Position numbers and translations under genes: made by a program. This document shows positions 40,079-49,334 of a DNA stretch of 59,571 nt, in pieces. A model generated the notes under the pieces. The model saw nothing but the letters and a program-made list of their open reading frames with translations. It searched no databases and had not been told where the DNA came from. The stretch comes from Okeania sp. SIO3I5. GTDB taxonomy: Bacteria; Cyanobacteriota; Cyanobacteriia; Cyanobacteriales; Microcoleaceae. The DNA is taken from positions 1 through 59,571 of the forward strand of contig NZ_JAAHHT010000040.1 in assembly GCF_010672085.1 (NCBI RefSeq), written 5' to 3'. Position 1 is the stretch's first letter. Every line of letters begins with the position of its first letter.

Positions 40079-41860
40079 CTATTTAGGAACATCCCAAACT
40101 TTTTTCGCTAATTTAATCAACATTTCTTGGCGAGTTTCTATTGCCTGAGAATCCCATTTTTCAAATGTCTTTAAATCTTGTACTGCTAAATCTATACTTG
40201 TATTTTCTCCAACAGAAACTACTTCGGCAATAGTTCTAGTCAGCAAAAATCTTGACTTTGTATAACCTAATTTTTTCTCAGCAAAGTTAGCATTAGCAAT
40301 AGCAGATTTAATCGAACTTTCTAACAAAGTCAGATTTCCTAAACGTTTACTATAATTTCCTATTTCAGTAGGTTTATCAAAATCTACAATCACTTCTTTT
40401 GTCGGATTTTCTGGCAAAATTTGTTCTAATTCTAATTTGAGAATATAATTTCTTAAATCATCAATTCCTGCTACACTACCCCAGGCAGTTTCATCTATAT
40501 ATTGTGTTAGTTTTGCCAAAATATATTTAATTTGATATGGCTGGAATGATGATTTATTCAGTTTAGAAAATGCTTTGTCAAATTTGTCTGCTACTCGTTG
40601 TTTGCTAGGAATAATTTGGTTAGCAATAAACTGATCGAAATCTTCTCGTGATGTAATTTGACGTAATTCACTTGCCCACTTAAGAATCATGCCATCAAAT
40701 GCTTTTTGATTACGTTCGCTAGTCAACATTGCTAAAAATAATAAATTTTCTACCTCTCTACATAGATCGACAAAACAATCTTGAGGCAATTTATTTACAG
40801 CCAAAAGTAATATTAAATGCTGCCTAACATTTACACTAAGATTTCTAATATTTACTAAATAACGATTGACAGTTCCATCAATATTATTACCTGCTAAAAA
40901 TTCTGAATAAGCTTGAGCTGAGGCAAGTAAATTATTCACAAACCGAATCGGTTCAGTTTTATATCCACACAAAGATTCATTTTGTAGGAACCAATCATAG
41001 ACTTCTTTTTCAGCTATATAATTCCCATCTTCTGCATACTTAGCTAATATAAAATAACGCAAAAAACGCATTGGTTTTTCTTGCGAATTATAGAGCAAAT
41101 CTAGAATTTTTTTCCATTTGACTTTGATTTTATCGTAGTTTGTTTGTTTAGCTTTAGCAAAAATCAGATTTTTGAGTAAATCCATATCATCTAGGGGTAA
41201 ACCACGATGATTTAGAGTTGAATATATTTTCAAAGCATGGGCAACACTAGCTGTTTTGACTCGAATTAACTTAACATTTTTGAGAAAGTATGCGTAAAAC
41301 TTTTTCAGATTATAAATAGTAAATTTATCTAGTTCAAATTTATCAGAAAGAAAATCTCTAATTTCAGCATAAGCATTCTGAATATTTTTAACAGAGCGAG
41401 TAGGAGATATTTGGTCTAAATCGACTTGTAGAGCAATATTTTCGAGTATGCCTCGACTTTCCTCATATTGTAGTTCTACCCTATGTCTAAACTGGTCATT
41501 ACCCCAGTTATCTGTATATAAAGCAGCAATCTTATTTTTTAATGCTTCAATACGTTCATTAGGATTAATACTTAATAAATAATCCCGAATTGCACAGAGG
41601 ACTAAATAAGCAGTAGTCATGCGTTGCTGCCCATCAATTACCTCATACAATTTTTCTCCACGGTTACAAACAATTATACTGCCAATAAAATACTCAGAAT
41701 AGGTATTTTGAATTTGTTCGGAAAATTCTTCATAGATATCTTGAATAAATTCATTTACCTCTTTTTCTTCCCAAACATACTCGCGCTGATAATCAGGAAT
41801 AAGATAAAATTCATCAAATAACTTTTCTAAAGTCATGTCTTGAGATTCGATAGTTGCCAT
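40079..41860 (-). CDS. DUF262/DUF1524 protein (GmrSD-like, type IV restriction family)
   Basis: The 593-residue protein has the DUF262 (ParB/Srx-like NTPase) N-terminus: IPDYQREYVWEEKEV (21-35), YFIGSIIVC (57-65) and the signature EVIDGQQRMTTAYLVL (73-88). A helical middle leads to a DUF1524 part near 470-560, with LELEQILPENP and YSKRLGNLTLLESSIKSA. In GmrSD-type enzymes DUF1524 is an HNH nuclease with His in an EHILP motif; here the residue is Gln (EQILP), so nuclease activity may be lost. Such proteins act against modified phage DNA. It stands alone in a region with other accessory genes. A 147-bp tandem array follows upstream of its start. Confidence 0.88.
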   Translation of the reverse strand: MATIESQDMTLEKLFDEFYLIPDYQREYVWEEKEVNEFIQDIYEEFSEQIQNTYSEYFIGSIIVCNRGEKLYEVIDGQQRMTTAYLVLCAIRDYLLSINPNERIEALKNKIAALYTDNWGNDQFRHRVELQYEESRGILENIALQVDLDQISPTRSVKNIQNAYAEIRDFLSDKFELDKFTIYNLKKFYAYFLKNVKLIRVKTASVAHALKIYSTLNHRGLPLDDMDLLKNLIFAKAKQTNYDKIKVKWKKILDLLYNSQEKPMRFLRYFILAKYAEDGNYIAEKEVYDWFLQNESLCGYKTEPIRFVNNLLASAQAYSEFLAGNNIDGTVNRYLVNIRNLSVNVRQHLILLLAVNKLPQDCFVDLCREVENLLFLAMLTSERNQKAFDGMILKWASELRQITSREDFDQFIANQIIPSKQRVADKFDKAFSKLNKSSFQPYQIKYILAKLTQYIDETAWGSVAGIDDLRNYILKLELEQILPENPTKEVIVDFDKPTEIGNYSKRLGNLTLLESSIKSAIANANFAEKKLGYTKSRFLLTRTIAEVVSVGENTSIDLAVQDLKTFEKWDSQAIETRQEMLIKLAKKVWDVPK

Positions 41861-41917
41861 ATAATTACCTCAATTTAAGAAGGGAATAGAGAGAAGAAGG
41901 GAATAGGGAATAGGGAA

Positions 41918-42555
41918 TAGGGAATAGTCAAGAGTTTTGGAGTTGATTTCTAGTTTTTAAATTTTTACCACATAAGCTTATACTGCTATATCTTGATTAT
42001 GGAACATCCAAGAAAAATATACCTTTTTTTGATACTTAATCTAAAAATAATTGCAGAAGGCAATAGGGAATAGTCAAGAGTTTTGGAGTTGATTTCTAGT
42101 TTTTAAATTTTTACCACATAAGCTTATACTGCTATATCTTGATTATGGAATATCCAAGAAAAATATACCTTTTTTTGATACTTAATCTAAAAATAATTGC
42201 AGAAATAAATAGGGAATAGTCAAGAGTTTTGGAGTTGATCTCTAGTTTTTAAATTTTTACAACATAAGCGCATATTGCTATATTTTAATTATGGAACATC
42301 CAAGAAAAATATACCTTTTTTTGATACTTAATCTAAAAATAATTGCAGAAGGCAATAGGGAATAGGAAATAGGGAATAGTCAAGAGTTTTGGAATTTATT
42401 TCTAGTTTTTAAATTTTTACAACATAAGCGCATATTGCTATATTTTGATTATGCAAAATGCAAGAAAAATATACTTTTTTTGTTGATACTTAATCTAAAA
42501 ATTATTGAAGAAGGGAATAGGGAATAGTCAAGAATTTTGGAATTTATTTCTAGTT
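41918..42555. repeat. Tandem array of about 147-bp units
   Basis: Four units plus a partial fifth start near 41922, 42069, 42215, 42375 and 42522 (periods about 147, 146, 160, 147). Each opens GAATAGTCAAGAGTTTTGGA. It passes TCTAGTTTTTAAATTTTTAC, then a CATAAGCTTATACTGCTATA stretch, then AAGAAAAATATACCTTTTTT and AATCTAAAAATAATTG. A GGGAATA heptamer block of variable length separates them. It lies just upstream of the DUF262 gene start. No ORF is supported; the segment up to 42880 holds nothing else I recognise. Confidence 0.85.
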
Positions 42556-42880
42556 TCAAACTATATAAGTGAAATAATTTCCGAAAATTACTCTAGCGTC
42601 AAAGTTTCGAGCCTGTAAAATATTACTTTTAACTTTTAACTTTTGACTGTCAGATGTGCGTCTTACATTCTGTTGGCGAAGCCTTTCCGCAGGAAATGGA
42701 TACCTCAGAATTACCAACCTATCCCACGATTCTAAAAATGCTTATTTATTTAAGTAAAATTTTCCTGAAAAGCTGGATTTTTCGTTTTTATCTTTAAGAA
42801 TATTTGGGATTTTCAGCAAAAATATTATTAGTGGGATAGGTTCACGCACTTGATGCATAACTTCTGTGAAACAGTATTAA

Positions 42881-42976
42881 CTATTCCCCCTGTAAATGTG
42901 AAAATAACAGCAGAGTTGCTAAAGCAAACCCTACTGTTAATAAATTAACTCTGTTAAATATTCCTAAAAATTTCAT
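42881..42976 (-). CDS. Candidate small membrane protein, 31 aa
   Basis: A short ORF encodes MKFLGIFNRVNLLTVGFA then LATLLLFSHLQGE. It has one predicted membrane helix (about residues 11-25). A strong ribosome site GGAGGG lies 7 bp upstream of the ATG on the minus strand (42984-42989). Small single-helix proteins are common in cyanobacterial photosystems and cytochrome complexes, but I cannot match this one to PetL, PetN, PsaM or PsbX. It may simply be chance; the ribosome site and the hydrophobic pattern are its only support. Confidence 0.4.
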   Translation of the reverse strand: MKFLGIFNRVNLLTVGFALATLLLFSHLQGE

Positions 42977-43015
42977 AATTCTTCCCTCCTAAAAATAGTG
43001 AAGTAAGAGGTATTT

Positions 43016-43170
43016 CAGCAATTAACAATTAATAATTAATAATTAATAATTACCTCTCCCTTTTAGGGAGAGGATTGACTAATAAGGAAAAAAAATTATT
43101 TTTTCCCCTTGAAAGGAGAGGCTTTTAACCTGAATTATTTAATTAATAATTATTAATTATTCGGTAATAT
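43016..43170 (+). repeat. Dispersed repeat R1
   Basis: This long copy has hairpins CCTCTCCCTT/AGGGAGAGG and CCCTTGAAAGGAG. It ends at ATTATTCGGTAA, 17 bp from the stop codon of prs. The hairpins could end prs transcription on the minus strand. Confidence 0.7.
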
Positions 43171-43186
43171 GTAAGAATCCTAAATT

Positions 43187-44179
43187 CTAGCGAAACATAC
43201 TACTGACTGAAGTATCTTCGTGAATGCGCCAAATAGTCTCACCCAATAAATTCGCAACTGAAAGAACTGTCAACTGAGAAAATGAATTTTCCTCATTAAA
43301 TGGAATAGTATTAGTAACAATCACCTCTTCAAATACTCCATTGGAAAGACGCTCAATAGCTGGTGGAGAAAATACAGCATGAGTAGCACAAGCATAAACT
43401 TGTCGTGCCCCATGTTCCCGTAACAGTCGCCCACCTTCACAAATAGTCCCAGCAGTATCAATCATGTCATCTACCAGAACAGCAGTCTTGTCCTTAACAT
43501 CCCCAATTATATTCAAAACTTCTGCCACATTGTGAGCTTGGCGACGTTTATCAATAATTGCCAAAGGAGCATCATTTAGCTTTTTCGCAAAAGCTCTGGC
43601 TCTTGCCACCCCACCCACATCGGGAGAAACAACAACAATATCAGATAAATTCTTACTTGTTAAGTAATCTAAAATTACTGGTAAACCGTAAACATGATCG
43701 AAGGGAATATCAAAATAACCCTGAATCTGAGCGGAATGCAAATCCATTGCTAAAACACGACTAGCTCCTGCCTCAGTAATTAAATTGGCCACTAATTTCG
43801 CAGTAATTGATTCTCGTCCAGCAGTTTTACGGTCTGCCCTGGCATAACCATAATAAGGAATTACTGCAGTAATTTGTCTAGCAGAAGCACGACGACAAGC
43901 ATCTACCATTATTAATAATTCCATCAGGTTGTCATTAACTGGACGACAACTAGGCTGAATTAAATAAACATCACAGCCCCGAATTGATTCCTGAATTTGA
44001 ATATATAACTCTCCATCAGCAAATCGTTTACGCACCATTGGGCCTAGGTCTAAACCTAGGTATCTAGCTACTTCCGTAGATAGAGGAACGTTAGCTGATC
44101 CAGAAAAAAGTCTTAGTCGATTATGATCGTTAGCAATAGCAGGCACAGTAGCCTGAATTGGTAAAGTAGCACGGATCAC
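43187..44179 (-). CDS. prs: Ribose-phosphate pyrophosphokinase
   Basis: This enzyme makes PRPP from ribose 5-phosphate and ATP for nucleotide, His and Trp synthesis. Landmarks: LRLFSGSANVPLSTEVARYL, GPMVRKRFADGELYIQIQES, VIPYYGYARADRK, AMDLHSAQIQGYFD, VVVSPDVGGVARARAFAKKL and the PRPP loop AVLVDDMIDTAGTI. The frame is open six codons further upstream to a GTG at 44197. I prefer the GTG at 44179 because it gives the usual start (M)IRATLPIQ and has GAGGG upstream. Length 330 residues fits the family. Housekeeping gene, monocistronic. Confidence 0.95.
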   Translation of the reverse strand: MIRATLPIQATVPAIANDHNRLRLFSGSANVPLSTEVARYLGLDLGPMVRKRFADGELYIQIQESIRGCDVYLIQPSCRPVNDNLMELLIMVDACRRASARQITAVIPYYGYARADRKTAGRESITAKLVANLITEAGASRVLAMDLHSAQIQGYFDIPFDHVYGLPVILDYLTSKNLSDIVVVSPDVGGVARARAFAKKLNDAPLAIIDKRRQAHNVAEVLNIIGDVKDKTAVLVDDMIDTAGTICEGGRLLREHGARQVYACATHAVFSPPAIERLSNGVFEEVIVTNTIPFNEENSFSQLTVLSVANLLGETIWRIHEDTSVSSMFR

Positions 44180-44570
44180 GGCAAGCCCTCGTAGCACCTT
44201 TATTCATCGTGATCTTATCATCTCAAATCACAAATATTCTTCCGTATTTTTATCGACAGAAAGATTATTTCATCCTCAATACACCAAAAATCTTTATCCA
44301 ATTAATGTAATTATTATGGAATATTTACTAATAAAATTAAATAAGTCTTTGAAAAATGTAAAATATCTTAAGCAGATACTATTTTTCTGATAAATAGACA
44401 TCTCCGGAAAAGAGGGAACAGGGAACAGGGAACAGGGAACAGGAAGAAGTAATTGATAATTTCTGGATAAGAATTGATTCTATTTTTAATTTTCACGCCT
44501 ATGTCTAATAGGATTTACCCAAAAAAACCTAGTTTCTACTATAAATAGTTGGTTTAAACATTATAGATAT

Positions 44571-44703
44571 CTAGGAGGTGTCATCAATTAGAAGTTACAA
44601 GCTTTGTCAGTCAAGGTTTTTAGAATCAGGAGTTTTTTAAAGGCCAAAAGCTCAAAACTATTGCCACATATCACTTTCAGATTTAATTGATGACACGCCC
44701 TAG
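44571..44703. mobile_element. MITE with ends CTAGG..GTGTCATCAATTA
   Basis: Left end CTAGGAGGTGTCATCAATTA and inverted right end CTAGGGCGTGTCATCAATTA form a 20-bp terminal repeat with two mismatches. The 133-bp interior holds no ORF. The rest of 44198-45124 contains GGGAACA heptamers (44410-44440), an R7-type end at 44782 and GGGAAGTGTG repeats (44810-44832). No gene is supported in it. Confidence 0.8.
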
Positions 44704-45151
44704 TAATAAAAGAGGTTTCTGAGTTCTTGTACTTAATTTTAAGTCAAAAGTCAAAAAGAATAAGGCAAAAGCGTTAATAATTAGGGTTTGCGGAAAAAAC
44801 CATAACGTGGGGAGTGTGGGAAGTGTGGGAAGAAAGAGAAAGTAGGAGGAATAAATTGGATATAGTGATTTTTCTGTGCTTGATAATCGCCATGAGAAAT
44901 ATGATCAACCACAACGATGGCCGTTTTTCCTAGTTTTGGTGGAGTTATATTTTGGACATACAGAATTGTATAAACTGAACTAAACTCACCTTTAACCTTA
45001 TAAAATCAAGAATAATCTAAAATCTACAAAAGTCGAGTAAATTGGCACATTTAATTCGCTGATAGTTCTTTATATATCTGGAATGTTGACTTATCAAGAT
45101 TTACCTTTAGAATAAAAAACGATTTTGAAATTCACTAGTAGGAGTCAAGTT

Positions 45152-45994
45152 TTGAACAACGAAAGTCTCTCAGAAAATTTATCTTTAGTCCAGGAAACTG
45201 TTGTAGATGAGATTCCCGAAGCAGTCCGAGATCCCCAAAAGCATGAAGAAATTATTCCAACTCCAACTGACAATAAAAAATGGATTTGGAGTTGGATGGG
45301 AATAGTTATTTTGGTAGGAGTAGTTACTCTGGGATTACAAGTTCAATCTAATCTCAACCAAGTTAATGCTTCATCACCTCAAACTAAAACTGATAGTATT
45401 AAGGCAGCTAATTCTTCTGACACAAAAACCCCTATAATTGAACCACAGAAAAATCCCCTTTCAGATTTGCCTTACTCACAAATAGCAGAAATGGAACTAG
45501 CATATATAGTTGCTGATAGTGATGTTAGATTGCAAATAAATGCAGCCAAAAATTTTCTAAAAATGCTTGATGCTGCTAGAAATGAAGGGATTAATTTAGT
45601 AGCTTTGAGAGGATTTAAGTCTAAATCTGAGTTAGAAACTTTGCTAAGTAATACTAATACTATTGAGTCAAATTCTCCCGACAATTTTTCACCTCTAAGT
45701 TATGGGGAATATATAACAGGTTATGCTGTTGATATTGGGGATAAAAATGCACCTGAAACTTACCAAAATGTGGAATTTGAAAATACGGCAGCTTTTCAGT
45801 GGCTAAAAAATAATGCTGCCTACTTTAGTTTTGAAATGATACCTGTCGATAATGAGAAAGGAGTTGGTTATGAACCTTGGCATTGGCGTTATGTAGGCGA
45901 TCGCCACAGTCTAGAAACTTTTTATCTACCTAATATCATTTCTGAAGAATCAGAGTTAATTCCAGAAAATCCAGAATTCAACAAGGATGAATAA
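45152..45994 (+). CDS. VanY-like D-alanyl-D-alanine carboxypeptidase homologue (M15B), membrane-anchored
   Basis: I place the start at the TTG at 45152, since AGGAG lies 7 bp upstream; an in-frame TTG at 45125 is the alternative. An N-terminal cytoplasmic tail is followed by one helix (WIWSWMGIVILVGVVTLGLQ), then a linker and an M15B-type domain with MLDAARNEGINLVALRGFKS, EYITGYAVDIGD, FQWLKNNAAYFSF and EPWHWRYVGDRHSLETFY. M15B enzymes trim the terminal D-Ala of peptidoglycan stem peptides. The zinc motif S-x-H-x-x-G-x-A-x-D is altered here: the His position is Tyr (EYITGYAVD). The Asp, and the Glu and His of EPWH, remain. It may be inactive or a binder. The aspartoacylase gene follows after 15 bp. 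Confidence 0.82.
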   Translation: MNNESLSENLSLVQETVVDEIPEAVRDPQKHEEIIPTPTDNKKWIWSWMGIVILVGVVTLGLQVQSNLNQVNASSPQTKTDSIKAANSSDTKTPIIEPQKNPLSDLPYSQIAEMELAYIVADSDVRLQINAAKNFLKMLDAARNEGINLVALRGFKSKSELETLLSNTNTIESNSPDNFSPLSYGEYITGYAVDIGDKNAPETYQNVEFENTAAFQWLKNNAAYFSFEMIPVDNEKGVGYEPWHWRYVGDRHSLETFYLPNIISEESELIPENPEFNKDE

Positions 45995-46009
45995 TTAGAA
46001 TTTAAGATA

Positions 46010-46891
46010 ATGGAAAAAATTAATAAATTCGCAATTGTCGGAGGAACACACGGGAATGAATTTACAGGGATATACCTTGTCAAAAAATTTGAAAAGTTTC
46101 CAGACTTGATTAGCAGAAAAAATTTTGAGACTAAAACATTATTGGCTAATCCTCAAGCATTTGAATTAGTTACAAGATACATTGATACAGATTTAAACCG
46201 TTGTTTTAAATTGGAGAATTTAGAAAATCAGACAAACCTTAACTATGAAGAAAGTAGAGCAAAATTTATTAATCAAATGCTAGGACCGAAAGGAAACCCT
46301 AAATTTGATTTTATCTTGGATTTGCATACTACTACTGCCAACATGGGATTAACAATTATTTTGTTAAATTATCACCCTTTTAACTTAAAAATGGCTGCTT
46401 ATTTAAGTTCGGTTGAGCCAGATGTGAAAGTTTATTTTTGGATTAATCCAGGAGTGGAAAATTCTTTTATAAATTCCATTTGTGAACGTAGTATTGGCAT
46501 CGAAGTAGGTCCGATCGCTCAAGGAACTCTTCAGGCAGATTTATTTTATAAAACAGAAAAATTAATTCAGATAAGTTTGGATTTCATTGAACATTTTAAT
46601 GAAGGTAAGCTACATCATATAAATGGCGATTTTGTCATTTATAAACACTTAAAAGTTGTGGATTATCCTAAAACTGAGGATGGAGAAATAGCAGCAATGA
46701 TTCATCCTGAATTACAAGGGAGAGATTATCAAAAATTAAGTCCTGGTGAGCCAATGTTTTTAACTTTTGATGGCAAAACAATTTATTATCAGGAAGAAAG
46801 TCCTGTATGGCCAGTTTTTATTAATGAGGCGGCTTATTATGAAAAAGGAATTGCTATGTGTTTGACAAAACAAGAGAGTATCACAGTTTAA
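46010..46891 (+). CDS. aspA: Aspartoacylase (N-acetyl-L-aspartate amidohydrolase)
   Basis: The 293-residue enzyme splits N-acetyl-aspartate (or related N-acyl amino acids) into acetate and aspartate. It is close to animal aspartoacylase: FAIVGGTHGNEFTGIYLVKK (8-27), LLANPQAFE, RYIDTDLNRCF (56-66), ILDLHTTTANMG (102-113), IGIEVGPIAQGTL, DFIEHFNEGK and EAAYYEKGIA. His14, Glu17 and His106 match the zinc ligands of the human enzyme, and Asp-Leu-Asn-Arg is the substrate loop. Cyanobacterial homologues are known as a group; their natural substrate is uncertain. It lies 15 bp after the VanY-like gene, so the two are probably co-transcribed. AATTTAAGATA before the ATG gives only a weak ribosome site. 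Confidence 0.92.
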   Translation: MEKINKFAIVGGTHGNEFTGIYLVKKFEKFPDLISRKNFETKTLLANPQAFELVTRYIDTDLNRCFKLENLENQTNLNYEESRAKFINQMLGPKGNPKFDFILDLHTTTANMGLTIILLNYHPFNLKMAAYLSSVEPDVKVYFWINPGVENSFINSICERSIGIEVGPIAQGTLQADLFYKTEKLIQISLDFIEHFNEGKLHHINGDFVIYKHLKVVDYPKTEDGEIAAMIHPELQGRDYQKLSPGEPMFLTFDGKTIYYQEESPVWPVFINEAAYYEKGIAMCLTKQESITV

Positions 46892-47530
46892 AGAATTCAG
46901 AACTCAGAAGTTGTTTTTCTAATAGGTATTTTGAACAACTTTCCCTAAATATTTCACCTGAAAAGGCAGGATAAAAGAATTGATAACTCAGAATTCAGAA
47001 GTTATTTTTGCCATAAGTATTTTGAGCAATTATCCTAAAATATTTCACCTGACAAGGCGGGATAAAAGAATTGATAACTCAGAATTCAGAAGTTGTTTTT
47101 GCCATAAGTATTTTGAGCAGTTATCCTAAAATATTTATCCTGACAAGGCGGGATAAAAGAATTGATAACTCAGAATTCAGAAGTTGTTTTTGCCATAAGT
47201 ATTTTGAGCAGTTATCCTAAAATATTTATCCTGAAAAGGTAGGATAAAAGAATTGATAACTCAGAATTCAGAACTCAAAATTCAGAATTTAGAAGTTGTT
47301 TTTCCAATAAGTATTTTGGCAACTTTCCCTAAATATTTATCCTGAAAAGGCGAGCTAAAAGAATTCAGAACTCAGAATTCATAAGTTGTTTTTCTAATAG
47401 GTATTTTGAGGAAATTTCCCTAAAATATTTTACCTGAAAAGGCGAGCTAAAAGAATTCAGAACTCAGAAGTTGTTTTTCCAATAGGTATTTTGAGGAAAT
47501 TTCCCTAAATATTTTACTTGGAAATGCGAG
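46892..47530. repeat. Tandem array of about 91-bp units, seven copies
   Basis: Units run GAATTGATAACTCAGAATTC, AGAAGTTGTTTTTGCCATAA, GTATTTTGAGCAGTTATCC and CCTGACAAGGCGGGATAAAA. The three central units (about 46975, 47066 and 47157) are 91 bp and nearly identical. Outer ones vary in length; one has extra AACTCAAAATTCAG. It begins immediately after the stop codon of aspA. A stem CCTGAAAAGG recurs in each unit. Confidence 0.85.
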
Positions 47531-47541
47531 ATATGATATTA

Positions 47542-47677
47542 TATAGCAATTCCCAAGAAGCGTGAGGTACAAAATTCCTTGGTTTTAGGGAACAGGGAAC
47601 AGGGAACAGGGAACAGGGAATAGGAAATAGGAACAAATAAAGATAGGTGTACCTCACGATTGCTGAGAAACGCTATA
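47542..47677. mobile_element. MITE, family R6 (ends TATAGC)
   Basis: Ends are TATAGCAATTCCCAAGAAGC and, inverted, TTGCTGAGAAACGCTATA; inner GTGAGGTAC/GTACCTCAC arms pair. GGGAACA heptamers fill the middle. It is almost identical to 26118-26283, with a different heptamer count. Related ends lie at 55707-55847. Confidence 0.82.
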
Positions 47678-47713
47678 TAAAATTAGCAAAAAATTTTTAA
47701 TTTTGATTTAGAT

Positions 47714-47932
47714 ATGAAAGTATTACTAATTAAATTAATTAAAGCCTACAAAATTTTGATTTCACCAATGTTACCTCCATCATGTCGTTTTCAACCGACT
47801 TGTTCAGAATATGCGATGGAAGCGATAGAAAGATTTGGAATTTTTAAAGGTAGTAGAATGGCAGTTATGCGAATTTTACGTTGTCATCCTTTTCATCCTG
47901 GTGGTTATGATCCAGTACCTCCGAAAAAGTGA
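47714..47932 (+). CDS. yidD: Membrane protein insertion efficiency factor YidD
   Basis: The 72-residue protein has the full YidD pattern: [53 protein letters not shown]. It aids YidC-dependent insertion of inner-membrane proteins. It is often next to rnpA or yidC, but here it stands alone among repeats. Its length is typical and the three conserved Cys are present. Confidence 0.95.
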   Translation: MKVLLIKLIKAYKILISPMLPPSCRFQPTCSEYAMEAIERFGIFKGSRMAVMRILRCHPFHPGGYDPVPPKK

Positions 47933-47945
47933 TATAGAAACCTTA

Positions 47946-48094
47946 CAGCGCTTTTCAGTTGAGTAGACCACAAAACTTTTGTAGGAGTAAGGAGTAAGGA
48001 GTAAGCAGTCAAAGGCTAGTTAATCATGAATACAAATCTTCCCGGACTGCCTCCCGATGATTACAACTGTGGTCTATCAAGCATGAAAACTGCT
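47946..48094. mobile_element. MITE, family R2
   Basis: Ends are CAGCGCTTTTCAGTTGAGTA and, inverted, AAGCATGAAAACTGCTA, each next to TA; inner ACCACA/TGTGGT arms pair. GGAGTAA heptamers lie inside. The ORF that spans its right part (48026-48253) is not supported. Confidence 0.75.
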
Positions 48095-48239
48095 ATATGC
48101 TATCTTTTACCAATGGATAATGGATTAATTATCCCCAAAGGTATCAAGCCTCTCCATTCATGGAAAAAAAGCGACAGAGTTCGAGCACGAGCAATACTTA
48201 ACTTTTTTAAGTTGAATAAAAATTCATACGTAAAGGCAA

Positions 48240-48605
48240 ACGACCCCTTATAATTTTTATAGTATCACAAAAATTCTGAGGATAGAACCGAAAATCTTTT
48301 GACGCGCCGATTTTTTTTCAAGAGCTTCATAAAATGAAAAAATTATTGGTTTTCTACTCAGGAGCGATAGGTAGAAAGATTTGATCGTGGGAAAAACCAG
48401 CATATATTTTTTGGGTGCTGAATAAAATGAAAATATTACTGGTATTGCTCTTGGGTAAAATTCCTGAATATCTAATTGTCTTTTACCAAGGAACTTTAGT
48501 TGAATAAAAAGTCATGTACAGGGACGAACAACCCCTTATAGTTTTTATAGTATCACAAAAATTCTCAGGATGGAACCGAAAATCATTTGACACGCCGATT
48601 TTTTT
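48240..48605. repeat. Pair of direct repeats (about 80 bp) 290 bp apart
   Basis: 48240-48320 and 48528-48605 share ACCCCTTATA, TTTTTATAGTATCACAAAAA, TTCT-AGGAT-GAACCGAAAAT and GACGCGCCGATTTTTT with few changes. Each ends in a GC-rich arm and a T run, which could act as a terminator. Between them lies unrecognised sequence without a supported ORF. Confidence 0.7.
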
Positions 48606-48784
48606 AGGTAGCTCTCAGAAAATGCGAAGGTTAGCGCTAACTAACATAGCGATCTAACCGAATAAATCTTCTGATTCTAATCTTAAAAGTAGGGGAGTAG
48701 GGGGAGTATTTTTCAATCTTTTCAGTGTATTGCCTTTATTGTGAACTATATGGTTCCCAACTAACCGTTGTTGATCAATAGTTT

Positions 48785-48960
48785 CCTAGTTCTAAAACTT
48801 GTTCTAGCTGTGGGAATGTTAAAAAGTCTCTGTCTTGATCCGAGCGTCTTTTTGACTGTGAATATTGCCGATTTAGTTGTGATAGAGACTTAAATGCTAG
48901 TTTGAATCTAGCTGAGGCGGTCAGTGAGAGCTACGCTCCCCCTTCGGCAAAGGACTTTAA
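48785..48960 (+). pseudogene. tnpB relic, zinc-ribbon end
   Basis: The fragment encodes SSKTCSSCGNVKKSLS, then an in-frame stop, then RLFDCEYCRFSCDRDLNASL and NLAEAVSESYAPP. The two CxxC pairs and the DRDLNASLNLA motif are typical of the C-terminal zinc ribbon and RuvC end of TnpB (IS605/IS607). The upstream piece (about 48740) reads ELYGSQLTVVDQ. Only the last part remains. Confidence 0.8.
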
Positions 48961-49182
48961 TATAGAATCCGGTTATATAGTATATGTTCATTATTAAATC
49001 GGACAATCGGACCATCTCCCCCAACAATACACTCTTGTATTCAACTGGATTTGATATTACTCCTTACTCCTTACTCATTACTCCTTACTCATTACTCATT
49101 ACTCATTACTCATTACTCATTACTCATTACTCATTACTCATTACTCCTCAGTAATACGATAACTAATTACCCGGATTCTATA
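48961..49182. mobile_element. MITE related to 7843-8038, opposite orientation
   Basis: Ends are TATAGAATCCGGTTATATAG and TAATTACCCGGATTCTATA. The interior contains a CAACTGGATTTGATATTACT segment (an R4 end) and a long run of TTACTCA heptamers (49060-49145). Flanking trinucleotides are TAA and TGA, so the duplication is imperfect. It begins at the end of the tnpB relic. Confidence 0.78.
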
Positions 49183-49334
49183 TGACAGCTTGTGGACTGG
49201 ATAAGGCCGACGTTACCAGCAATAGGGAACAGAAAATTTGCCAAAAATCAGATAATTATAGATTTTATTAGATTTTTGTAGATTTCTGGGAACGTTTCTA
49301 TAGCACTCTCAAGCAAGCAGATTTGATATTGCTT

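Noticed and set aside
48026-48253. Small ORF of 75 codons
   Set aside because: It starts inside a MITE and has no recognisable motif or ribosome site.
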